Shown: piece after piece, positions 1-7,647 of the stretch
How positions within the stretch are numbered: position 1 is the first letter of the stretch
Layout of the letters: every line of letters starts with the position of its first letter
NCBI GenBank assembly: GCA_965226645.1
Contig: CBDDDL010000003.1
Span: 124,001-188,000, forward strand
Length of the DNA stretch: 64,000 nt
Direction: 5' to 3'
Source: Poriferisodalis sp965226645
GTDB taxonomy: Bacteria; Actinomycetota; Acidimicrobiia; Acidimicrobiales; Poriferisodalaceae
The notes under the pieces: model-generated
What the model was told of the DNA's origin: nothing
Seen by the model: the letters and a program-made list of their open reading frames with translations, nothing else
Databases searched by the model: none
Program-made: the position numbers and the translations under genes

Positions 1-888
1 CCAGGTGATGAACCAATTGCCGCCGTCAAGCTTGTCGACCCAGCCGCGCGCACGGTTCACCGTGTCGAACGCGTTGCCGTATGAGTGGTGGCGCTGGAAC
101 GTGGCGGTCTTGGCGGTGGTATCAATCGTGTACTCGACTGCTCGAGTCACCCGTTCGTCAAGCCGATCAGAAACGCCCGTCGCAGCATCCTCCCAGCACG
201 GGGAACCGTTGTCCAACATGAAGAGGGTGCCGTCGTCGAACAGCGTCGCGCCATGCTGGCCGCAGAATTCTCCGTACGGGTCGTCCACGATCGAGAGCGA
301 ATCAGCCAGATATGCGCTGTCACCTGAACTTGACTTGCCAATCCTCCACACAGTGTCGCCTGTTTCGAGATCTATCCGGAACACTTGGGAGCAATGCCTC
401 AATGACACCAAGATGTCGTCGGAAGGAAGCGCCTGAACTCGATTGATGTGCGCGTACTCCCAGGCACGATCGGTCAACGGCGCGACTCGCAGGCAGTCCT
501 GGATGTGCAGATTGTTCTCCGTTGACCATTGATGCACCAAGGTGCCTTCGGGAGTGATCTCAGTAACCACGCTGTCTCGGACCGGTTCGTTGTCTGTGAG
601 GCGCCGAGGGACGCGGTCGAGGCGGGCGCCGGTCACCCCGCTGAGGTCGCGAGTTGCCAACGAGTACGAGATAAGCATGTAGTTGCCGTTGGGTTTGATT
701 ACCACGTCGTGAACGGTGATGTGATTGGCAATGTCCGGAATCGTGTTGATCCGATCGACCACATCAAAATTCGCGTCAAGCACGACAAGCTCAAACGTGC
801 CTTCGCGGTGGCCAAACCGATCGGCGGGCAATAACTCGTGCAGTTGGAAGTAGCTGTACGGATATATCCGGCTCTTCTCATCGAAGCT

Positions 889-2291
889 GGGACTTGGGTG
901 ATGTGAGGGTCCACCGTTGAGGGAGGGGCCTCGCCGATTCTTGTGACTCGTTGAACAGTCCAAGACTCGGGAGGCCCCTGGTGGTTGAAGTTAGTTCTGT
1001 GGTGTTGCTGGGCGCGGATCGCGTGGAGATCACGCGGGTTCGCGTCGAGGGCGGCGAGATCGTGGTGTGGGTGCAGACGCCCGACGCGCAGGCGGTGTTG
1101 TGCGGTGCGTGCGGTGCGCGGGCGCGGTCCAAGGGCCGCCGGGAGGTGCGGCTGCGCGACGCTCCGGGCGCGGGCGGCGCCGGGTGCGAGGTGCGGTGGC
1201 GCAAGCGCATCTGGTGGTGCCCGAGGGTCGAGTGCGAGGTGCGGACACGGACCGAGGAGTGCGAGCTGGCGGGTCCTCGGCGGGTGCCGGCCCGCCGGGC
1301 CGCGCAGTGGGCTGTGGGCCGTCTCGCGGCGGTGGAGGGCACCGTTGCGTCGGCGGCGCGTCGGCTGGGGGTCGCGTGGGCCACGGTGTGGTCCTCGGTC
1401 GGTGACGCTGCCCAGCAGGTCGCCGACGACCCGGAACGGGTGGGTCCGGCGGCGCGGCTGGGGCTCGACGAGACCGTGACGGGCTCCGCTGGGCGGGGCC
1501 GCCGCCGCCGCTGTGTGTCCGCCGCTGTCGATGCCGCGACCGGGCAGGTGCTCGACGTCTTCGACGGCCGCGATGCCGCTGAGGTGGGCAGATGGCTCGC
1601 GTCGCGGCCCCCGGAATGGCTCGCAGGCATCGAGGTCGTGTGCTGTGACCCCCACGAGGGCTACCGCAGCGGCATCGCACGCGCACGCCGCGACACGCAC
1701 CTGAGCGACAGCGTGAACATCGCAGCCGACGCGTTCGGGATCGTGCGCCTCGCGAACCAGGCGCTCGACGGCGCCCGCCGACGCGTCCACAACGAGACCA
1801 CCGGGCACCGAGGCCGCAAAGGCGACCCGCTCTACCACGCTCGCAAGCTGCTGCTGATGGGCGCCGAACGGCTCGACGCCGCCGGGTGGGACAAGATGCT
1901 CGCCGCGCTCGACGCAGCCGACCCCGCAGACGAGATCCGCGAGTGCTGGGTCGCCAAAGAACACGTCCGCGACATCTTCCGCGCCGACGATCCCCTCGAC
2001 GCGCAACAGCATCTCAACGAAGCGATCGCCTGGTGCGCACACCCCAACGCCCCGCCCGAGCTCGCCACCCTGGCCCGCACGCTGCGCCGCTGGCACACCG
2101 AAATCGGAACCGCCGTGCGAACCCGCACCAGCAACGCCCGCACCGAAGCAGCCAACGCACGAATCAAAGACGTCAAACGATCAGCACGAGGCTTCCGCAA
2201 CCTCCGCAACTACCGACTGCGCATCCTGCTCGCCGCCGGCCGCAGGGCATGCCAAACTCAAGCCGTCACACCAATCAGAACCCGACGTCCC
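889..2291 (+). mobile_element. ISL3-family-like insertion sequence, 1.4 kb
   Basis: The element carries one transposase gene. Its ends start GGGAC and end GTCCC, with further weak similarity inward (GGGACTTGGGT on the left against GGGACGTCGGGT on the right, inverted). It is flanked by the palindromic tetramer AGCT at 885-888 and 2292-2295, read as a 4-bp target duplication. This is supported by the interrupted arylsulfotransferase frame closing perfectly when 1403+4 bp are removed. ISL3 elements are usually described with 8-bp duplications, so the 4-bp value is odd and the family call rests on the transposase. Confidence 0.75.
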
Positions 2292-2306
2292 AGCTTGGTT
2301 GCGTAG
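981..2306 (+). CDS. ISL3-type transposase
   Basis: About 441 residues. The N-terminus holds a zinc-finger-like segment (CGACGARARSKGRREVRLRD, then a second cysteine region WWCPRVEC). A helix-turn-helix stretch (VASAARRLGVAWATVWSSV) follows, then a DDE core beginning LGLDETVTG and continuing through VVCCDPHEGYRSGI. The C-terminal NARTEAANARIKDVKRSARG segment, with its acidic residue, is typical of ISL3 transposases. GTG 981 is preferred because GGGAGG lies just upstream; an ATG at 951 is in frame but lacks such a site. The stop codon (2304-2306) lies outside the inferred right end of the element, in the host gene, so the last residues are encoded by the target. Confidence 0.88.
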   Translation: MVEVSSVVLLGADRVEITRVRVEGGEIVVWVQTPDAQAVLCGACGARARSKGRREVRLRDAPGAGGAGCEVRWRKRIWWCPRVECEVRTRTEECELAGPRRVPARRAAQWAVGRLAAVEGTVASAARRLGVAWATVWSSVGDAAQQVADDPERVGPAARLGLDETVTGSAGRGRRRRCVSAAVDAATGQVLDVFDGRDAAEVGRWLASRPPEWLAGIEVVCCDPHEGYRSGIARARRDTHLSDSVNIAADAFGIVRLANQALDGARRRVHNETTGHRGRKGDPLYHARKLLLMGAERLDAAGWDKMLAALDAADPADEIRECWVAKEHVRDIFRADDPLDAQQHLNEAIAWCAHPNAPPELATLARTLRRWHTEIGTAVRTRTSNARTEAANARIKDVKRSARGFRNLRNYRLRILLAAGRRACQTQAVTPIRTRRPSLVA

Positions 2307-2658
2307 AGCCATATATCCCTTCCGGATGATACTGGAACTGTCTGACGTCAGTGTTCGCGATGCGGCGGTAGAACAGCGGAACCATGTCCTTATTGATAAT
2401 CATCAGGTAATGGTGGGCGGCACCTCGCCTGCGAGAGGCAACTAAAGACATCAATTCGGTAGTAGCCGCTGGATTCGAATCGAGCACTGTCATCACCATT
2501 GGGAAGTCCTCGTGGATGCAGTGCAGCACATAGACAGCGATCTCGTTGGCGTCTCCGAGCGATATTATGATGTTGTCTCCGGGGCTGACATCGGTCACGG
2601 TGTGGCGCAGGTGACTCCCGGGCGCGATGGCTTGGCCCTCGACGACCAGGCACGCCAC

Positions 2659-3074
2659 AACCGACCGCCACAGGCCGCCACCTCTGGCGCGCTGAACCAG
2701 GTTGAGTCGCCCCGAAGCCGGCCGCGAAGAACGCCCGCCGCTAGCTTCGATTTCTCCAGCTGACGACCTTCGAGGACCCCCCCCCCCGAGGTTGGGGTGT
2801 CTCGTTGGCAGACAGGATTGCTTCCGCGCTTGTTCACTGCGCTCACGGCTGCTCGCCCCAAGGCTCCGGTCGGCGCGTCTTCAGGGTCCTCATGATCTGC
2901 TGCCTATCCGACCGAGGTCTCATCTGAGGCAGCGGACCGGTTGACCACCTCTGCCGTCGGCTTCGCCCACGGACTCGCGTCGCCCACGCTGGTCGCAACC
3001 CCCGCACCCAAGCGCGGCGATTGCGACTACCTCACTCCATCTCGAAAGCCTAATGACGGTTCTACCAGGAAGTA
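2659..3074. other. intergenic region, no gene recognised; contains a C11 run
   Basis: This 416-bp stretch lies upstream of the arylsulfotransferase and downstream (3' side) of the YceI-like gene. Open frames across it have no recognisable protein pattern. It contains a run of eleven C at 2777-2787 inside a GC-rich context. No tRNA fold, terminator or operator could be supported by eye. Confidence 0.5.
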
Positions 3075-3914
3075 TCAGCCAGCCCTCCGGAACAGGAGCC
3101 GGAACTCCATGGTTCCGTGGTCCTCGGCGGAGAGGACGATGGGGACCTGCGGGATGGAGACGTCGAAGTCAGCGAACACAATCTCGACGGAGCCCACGAC
3201 CACGATGAGATCCCCCACGAGTTGCGCCTCGATGTCGATGACCACCGGCAAAGTGATGCCGTTCACAGTCAGATCGCCCGGTGCGCTCGTCGCAACGGCG
3301 ACGCCGCCCGCGGCTGCACCTTCGATGTCCAGTTCATCGGTGAGAGCGAAGGTCGCCGTCGGGTTCTGGGGGGTGCGCAGAGCTCGTTGCACCGCTTGGT
3401 CACGACGCGAATCGTCGGTCTTCAGCGTGGTGAGGTCGACCACGATCTCGGTTGCCGTCACGCGTTGGCCGACGATCTCCATCGTCCCGCTGACAGCGCC
3501 CGTACGGCCCACAGCGGTGAACTCGCCGATGCGCGCCAGCTCTTCGTTGACCCGAAAACCGACGAACGAGCCAGTGGCATCTTCGAGGGTGAACGTTCCC
3601 GTTTCGGCATCGACTTCCCAGCTGCCGTCGACGCCCGCGACCGCGACCGCGGGAGCATCGGTCGCGGGAGCATCGGGGCTCGACTCACTGTCGCTGCTCT
3701 GCGCCTCATCCGATGCCGGTGCCGATGCCGATGCCGTCTCAGCATCCGCCGCCGGCTCGTCTGCTTGTGCCTGCTGGGCGACCTCGACAGCCTCGTCGAG
3801 GCTCACTTCTTCGGGCGCGGAGCCAAGGACTCGCCAGACGCCGACCGCCACGGCCGCAGCGACGATCAACAGCAGAATTGCGACCGTCAGAAACGTTTTG
3901 CGCCGGGCGGTCAT
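3075..3914 (-). CDS. membrane-anchored YceI-like domain protein
   Basis: 279 residues. A short basic N-terminus is followed by one membrane segment (about residues 8-30, TVAILLLIVAAAVAVGVWRV). Next comes an Ala/Ser/Asp-rich linker (about 35-95), then a YceI-like beta-barrel from GSWEVDAETGTFTLEDATGS to the end, with the usual GTMEI, TTLKTDDSRRDQAVQRAL and TATFALT stretches. YceI barrels bind isoprenoid or other amphipathic lipids; here the domain should sit outside the membrane on a flexible stalk. The gene is divergent from the IMPDH-like gene, with a strong hairpin between them. The ligand is unknown. ATG 3914 gives a proper N-in anchor. Confidence 0.85.
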   Translation of the reverse strand: MTARRKTFLTVAILLLIVAAAVAVGVWRVLGSAPEEVSLDEAVEVAQQAQADEPAADAETASASAPASDEAQSSDSESSPDAPATDAPAVAVAGVDGSWEVDAETGTFTLEDATGSFVGFRVNEELARIGEFTAVGRTGAVSGTMEIVGQRVTATEIVVDLTTLKTDDSRRDQAVQRALRTPQNPTATFALTDELDIEGAAAGGVAVATSAPGDLTVNGITLPVVIDIEAQLVGDLIVVVGSVEIVFADFDVSIPQVPIVLSAEDHGTMEFRLLFRRAG

Positions 3915-3946
3915 GGCGGGTCACGGTAGCGTCTGAGTGTCGCGAA

Positions 3947-3974
3947 GAGCCGTTGCGGCTCGCCGCAACGGCTC
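3947..3974. promoter_or_regulatory. 12-bp perfect stem, 4-nt loop between divergent genes
   Basis: GAGCCGTTGCGG (3947-3958), loop CTCG, then CCGCAACGGCTC (3963-3974). It lies 33 bp upstream of the YceI-like start and 75 bp upstream of the IMPDH-like start. It cannot be a simple 3' terminator for either gene because both are transcribed away from it. Possible roles are a palindromic operator, a 5'-leader hairpin, or an intrinsic structure blocking divergent read-through. No T-tract follows. Confidence 0.45.
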
Positions 3975-4049
3975 GCGCCCACAGCGCCGCCAAGCCGCGA
4001 AGACACTGTCCACAAGCCGCTGCTGAGAAGTCCTGCCGAGAAGTCATTC

Positions 4050-5129
4050 ATGAAGCTGCACAACCTGAGCACCGGACTCACCTTCGACGACGTGCTGATC
4101 GTTCCTCAGCGATCGTCGATTCGCTCACGCAGCGATGTCTCGGTGCGCACCCGTCTGTCTCGTAACATCGAACTCGACCTGCCGGTCATCGCGGCGAACA
4201 TGGACACCGTCTGCGAGCACGAGATGGCGATCACGATGGCGCGTCTCGGCGGTGCGGGCATCGTGCACCGCTTCATGCCGATCCGCTCGCAGGCCGCCCA
4301 GATTGCCGCGGTGAAGGAAGTCGACGACGGGACGCTGACCGTCGGTGCTGCTGTTGGCACCGACCACGACATGCTCGACCGGGCCAAGGCGCTCGTTGCC
4401 GCATCGGTCGATGTGCTGGTACTCGACATCGCCCACGGTCACGCCGACCACGCAATCGACGGGGTTCGCCGCCTGAAGGACCACTTCGGCGACACCGACG
4501 TCATCGCTGGCAACGTCGCCACTTCCTACGGCGCCATTGACATGGCCGAAGCCGGCGCAGATGCGATCAAGGTCGGCGTCGGCCCTGGCGGAGTGTGCAC
4601 CACTCGCCTCGTGGCCGGGGTGGGCGTCCCGCAGCTGAGCGCCACCGACAGCGTCGTGGCGGGCCTGGCCGAAGCCGGACTCGACCTGCCCGTCATCGCA
4701 GACGGCGGTATCCGCACGTCGGGCGACATCGCAAAGGCACTCGCCGTCGGCGCTGCCACGGTCATGATCGGCAGCATGCTGGCAGGCACCAAGGAAAGCC
4801 CCGGCGAGGTCGAGCAGGGTCCGCACGGTCTGCGCAAGCGCATTCGAGGCATGGCGAGCTTCGAAGCGATCGAGGCGCGCGCCGTTCGGCACGGCGAAGA
4901 AATCGACGACGAATACTTCGAGCAGCGTGCACCCGAAGGCGTCGAGGGCACGGTCCCGTACCGGGGCGCGGCCGGCAAGCTGATCGGCGAACTCATGGCC
5001 GGGCTACGCAGCGCCATGAGTTACACCAACGCCCGCAACCTGACCGAATTCTTCGAACGCACCGTGTTCGTGGCCGTCACGCCGCTGGGCCTCGCCGAAA
5101 ACAGGCCTCACGCCACACTGTCCATGTGA
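4050..5129 (+). CDS. IMP dehydrogenase/GMP reductase-family protein without CBS domains
   Basis: 359 residues forming one TIM barrel: TFDDVLIVP near the N-terminus, AANMDTV, VLDIAHGH, IAGNVAT, the catalytic loop GVGPGGVCTTRLVAGVGVPQ (nucleophile C183), IADGGIRTSGDIAKALA, VMIGSMLAGT and EGVEGTVPYRG. The loop and the C-terminal flap resemble IMP dehydrogenase more than GMP reductase. The roughly 120-residue CBS insert of classical GuaB is absent, the barrel running straight through residues 90-130. This matches the shorter, second GuaB-like protein seen in actinobacteria, whose direction (IMP to XMP, or GMP to IMP) is not settled by sequence alone. ATG 4050 gives the canonical N-terminus. Followed by queF on the same strand. 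Confidence 0.85.
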   Translation: MKLHNLSTGLTFDDVLIVPQRSSIRSRSDVSVRTRLSRNIELDLPVIAANMDTVCEHEMAITMARLGGAGIVHRFMPIRSQAAQIAAVKEVDDGTLTVGAAVGTDHDMLDRAKALVAASVDVLVLDIAHGHADHAIDGVRRLKDHFGDTDVIAGNVATSYGAIDMAEAGADAIKVGVGPGGVCTTRLVAGVGVPQLSATDSVVAGLAEAGLDLPVIADGGIRTSGDIAKALAVGAATVMIGSMLAGTKESPGEVEQGPHGLRKRIRGMASFEAIEARAVRHGEEIDDEYFEQRAPEGVEGTVPYRGAAGKLIGELMAGLRSAMSYTNARNLTEFFERTVFVAVTPLGLAENRPHATLSM

Positions 5130-5212
5130 GCGGTGCGCCGGCGCATGCCCGGCCGACCGGCACCAGCATTGCCGCGACCGGCTGAACGGCAACAAGCTCC
5201 AGGAGAACAGCC

Positions 5213-5581
5213 ATGCCGAGCGAACCATCCAAAGACCTCATCGCCCTCGACGATCCGTATCCCGAGCGCGACTACGAGGTGCGCGCCACGACGCCGGAGC
5301 TGACCTGCGTGTGCCCCGTTACGGGCCAGCCCGACTTCGCCACCGTCGAGATCGCGTATATCCCGGATCGACAGATCGTCGAACTGAAGTCGCTCAAGAT
5401 GTACCTGTGGAGCTACCGCGACGAGCCTGTCCACCACGAGGCCGTGACCAACCGGATTCTTGACGACCTTGTCAACTCGATCGCACCGAAACAGGCCACG
5501 GTGGAGACCCGCTGGCTTGTGCGTGGCGGCATCACCACGGTCGTCACGGCGCGCCATCCCGCACAGGCGACGCTTGGTTGA
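5213..5581 (+). CDS. queF: NADPH-dependent 7-cyano-7-deazaguanine (preQ0) reductase
   Basis: 122 residues, the short unimodular (YkvM-type) form. The diagnostic TCVCPVTGQPDFA contains the nucleophilic cysteine (C34), followed by VELKSLKMYLWSYRDE with the QueF substrate-binding glutamate. The family reduces preQ0 to preQ1 on the way to queuosine in tRNA. AGGAG lies 8 nt before ATG 5213. No other queuosine genes are visible, so the pathway must be completed elsewhere or by salvage. 83 bp downstream of the IMPDH-like gene, possibly co-transcribed, which would link two guanine-related enzymes. Confidence 0.93.
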   Translation: MPSEPSKDLIALDDPYPERDYEVRATTPELTCVCPVTGQPDFATVEIAYIPDRQIVELKSLKMYLWSYRDEPVHHEAVTNRILDDLVNSIAPKQATVETRWLVRGGITTVVTARHPAQATLG

Positions 5582-5632
5582 CGTTCCATCCCTGACCGAA
5601 CGCTGAGCACCGGCATCAATACAATCGCTTGA

Positions 5633-7618
5633 ATGCCGTTGTTGGCGCCTGCCGACAGGCGAATTCTGCGGGAGCTGCTGATCCGCGGGGGATCGGCTGA
5701 GATCGGTGAGATCGGCGCGGCCGTAGCGCTGAACAGCCAGGCCGTGCAGGCCTCGCTGGGCACGTTGCAGCATTCCGGCATCGCGACCCCTGCAGGATCG
5801 GTGCCGGGACTGCGAGGTGCTCGATGGGCGCTGACGCCGCACGGGCTCGAGGTCGGACCGTCGCTCGTGGGCAACGACCTTGCTGCTCTGCCTGAGGGCT
5901 TCGAGGCGCCACCGGTCACGGATCCTGCAGAAGGCTGGGGCTTTCCGTGGCGGCCACCCAAGACCGAGGCGCCGCTGTACGCCGATGGCCTGAGTCGACG
6001 TGCGCGCCGAGTGGCTGATCGCGCCGTCATCAGTGCCGTGGGGCATCCTCGTCAGCGTCGGCGCGGTGGCCGAGCGATCGCGGTGATCGTCCTGCTGGCG
6101 GCGACGATCGGCGTCGGGTTGGTGGCCGTGGGAGCACTTCGTGTGACCGAGATTTCCGTCTCGGGCATCACCGCCGGTTCCTTCCTGCAACCAGGCGAGC
6201 TCCAAGGCTCGGCGCTGGAGTTCGCGGTGAGCGGCGGTGATCTCGCCACCGCCCAGATGCTGCTCGACGGGCTGCCGGTCAGTGGTGTGCAGAGGTACGA
6301 GAACCGCATTGTGTGGCAGGTACCGGGACTGACCGAGGGTTTCCACGAGGTCACGCTGGATGTCAACCGGCGATTCTTCGGCACTGAGCGCGCAGCGATC
6401 TCATTCACCGTGGACGGCACGCCGCCTGTGGTCGATCTGCCCGAGGTTCACGATCCGGTGGCGCTCGACGAGCCGCTGGTGCTCGCGGCGCCCATCGAGG
6501 CGGGAGTGTCGCTGCAGATCGGCAACCAGGTGCTCGACACCTCCACGGGTTCATTCAGTCTCACGCTGCCTGGCCCGCCCGGCGGGCCTCTGCCGGTGCG
6601 AGCCGTCGACGCCGCTGGCAACGCCACTGAATTCGACATCATCGTGCCGATCGGCTACCCGCACACCACCGGCGTGCATGTCAGCGCCGCAGCGTGGGAT
6701 CACGACGGCTTGCGCTCGGGCATCGTGGACCTCATCGAGCAGGGACGGATCAACACCGTTCAGCTCGACCTCAAGGACGAGAGCGGTCACATCGGCCACA
6801 CGACGTCCATTCCGCTGGCCCGCCAGGTGGGTTCCTCAAAGGAGCTGTTCGACCTCCGCACTGCTATCGACGAATTGCACGACATGGGCGTGCGAGTGAT
6901 CGGCCGCATCGTGGCGTTCAACGACCCGGCGCTCACCCGCTACGCGGTCAGCACCGGCAACCTCGATTGGGTGCTGCAAACCCCTGATGGTCGGCCGCTG
7001 CTGTCGACCTACAACGGCTTCACCAACTTCAATCACCCGGTCGTGCGGCGGTACAACCTCGACATCGCTGCCGAAGCAGCAGCTGCGGGCATCGACGACA
7101 TCCTGTGGGACTACATGCGCCGCCCCGAGGGCGATCTTGCCGGCATGCGGATCCCAGGATGGGACGGCGGCGATCCGTCGCCCATCATCGTCAGTTTCCT
7201 GGCCGAGTCCGGGAAGATGCTGCGCGAGGCGCAGGTGTTCCACGGAGTGTCAGTGTTCGGCATCGCGGCTCGACGGGGCCAGTTCATCGCACAGGACATC
7301 GGGGCGATGTCCGACCACGTCGACTACGTGGCGCCGATGGTGTACCCGTCGCACTGGGGGCGCGGCGAGTACGGCGTATCGCACCCTGAAGCGCAGCCCT
7401 ACGACATCACCTACGCCTCGTTGGCCGACTTCCAGGACGTGCTTGCAGGCACCAACACCGCCGTCGTGCCGTGGCTGCAAGATTTCTCGATGCGTGTCGC
7501 CTATGGCCCCACCGAAGTCCGCGCCCAGATCGACGCCGCAGCAGATCTCGGCATCAGCGATTGGCTGCTGTGGGATCCAAAGGTGACGTACACCACTGAC
7601 GGACTGCCCGCCCCGTAG
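5633..7618 (+). CDS. wHTH-like N-terminus + TM + extracellular glycoside-hydrolase-like (DUF4015-type) domain
   Basis: 661 residues. Residues 1-75 resemble a winged helix (RRILRELLIRGGSAEIGEIG, VQASLGTLQHSGIA, GARWALTPHGLEV). A basic Arg-rich stretch (120-146) and one membrane segment (about 148-169) follow. Then come beta-sandwich-like modules (170-340, with DGTPPVVDLP and AVDAAGNATEFDI) and a TIM-barrel-like domain (about 345-655): GVHVSAAAWDHDGLRSGIVD, INTVQLDLKDESG, VIGRIVAFNDP, GIDDILWDYMRRPEGD, VDYVAPMVYPSHWG. This barrel matches the putative glycoside hydrolase family DUF4015. The topology puts the winged helix inside and the barrel outside. The substrate is unknown; a surface polysaccharide is an inference. 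ATG 5633 is the only start that keeps the wHTH. Confidence 0.75.
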   Translation: MPLLAPADRRILRELLIRGGSAEIGEIGAAVALNSQAVQASLGTLQHSGIATPAGSVPGLRGARWALTPHGLEVGPSLVGNDLAALPEGFEAPPVTDPAEGWGFPWRPPKTEAPLYADGLSRRARRVADRAVISAVGHPRQRRRGGRAIAVIVLLAATIGVGLVAVGALRVTEISVSGITAGSFLQPGELQGSALEFAVSGGDLATAQMLLDGLPVSGVQRYENRIVWQVPGLTEGFHEVTLDVNRRFFGTERAAISFTVDGTPPVVDLPEVHDPVALDEPLVLAAPIEAGVSLQIGNQVLDTSTGSFSLTLPGPPGGPLPVRAVDAAGNATEFDIIVPIGYPHTTGVHVSAAAWDHDGLRSGIVDLIEQGRINTVQLDLKDESGHIGHTTSIPLARQVGSSKELFDLRTAIDELHDMGVRVIGRIVAFNDPALTRYAVSTGNLDWVLQTPDGRPLLSTYNGFTNFNHPVVRRYNLDIAAEAAAAGIDDILWDYMRRPEGDLAGMRIPGWDGGDPSPIIVSFLAESGKMLREAQVFHGVSVFGIAARRGQFIAQDIGAMSDHVDYVAPMVYPSHWGRGEYGVSHPEAQPYDITYASLADFQDVLAGTNTAVVPWLQDFSMRVAYGPTEVRAQIDAAADLGISDWLLWDPKVTYTTDGLPAP

Positions 7619-7623
7619 CGCCA

Positions 7624-7641
7624 GCTGGCCATTGGGCCAGC
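7624..7641. terminator. possible bidirectional terminator hairpin
   Basis: GCTGGCC (7624-7630), loop ATTG, GGCCAGC (7635-7641) in the 29-bp gap between the convergent glycosidase-like and acyl-CoA ligase genes. The stem is perfect and GC-rich but there is no good T-tract on either strand. Confidence 0.5.
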
Positions 7642-7647
7642 CGGCCC

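Larger units (their letters stand above)
1..2658 (-). pseudogene. arylsulfotransferase (ASST)-like gene, split by an ISL3-type insertion; 3' end beyond the window
   Basis: Reading the minus strand, 2658-2296 encodes the N-terminal part (ending near GIYGSTQPS) and 888-1 continues as FDEKSRIYPYSYFQLHE, VVLDANFDVVDRIN, ITVHDVVIKPNGNYMLISYS, WEYAHINRVQALPSDDILVS, IDLETGDTVWRIGK and FCGQHGATLFDDGTLFMLDN. The order HDV...NG.Y, W.YAH.N.V, ID..TG.vvW.iGK and QH.A is that of arylsulfotransferase/ASST family beta-propeller enzymes, which move sulfate between phenols, usually outside the cytoplasm. The gene is cut by the element at 889-2291. Removing it together with one AGCT copy (1407 bp) restores an in-frame ...QPSFDEKS..., so the break is a clean insertion. 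The best visible start is GTG 2658, but the frame stays open further upstream. No clear signal peptide is visible and the C-terminus lies off the left edge. Confidence 0.82.

Noticed and set aside
699..2096. 465-residue open frame on the minus strand across the ISL3 element
   Set aside because: Arg/Pro/Ala-rich, antisense to the transposase, no family pattern; a GC-content artefact except for its last part, which is a wrong frame of the arylsulfotransferase.
2760..2960. Possible tRNA or small RNA upstream of the arylsulfotransferase
   Set aside because: No acceptor stem/T-loop pattern could be drawn on either strand; only a C11 run and GC-rich sequence.
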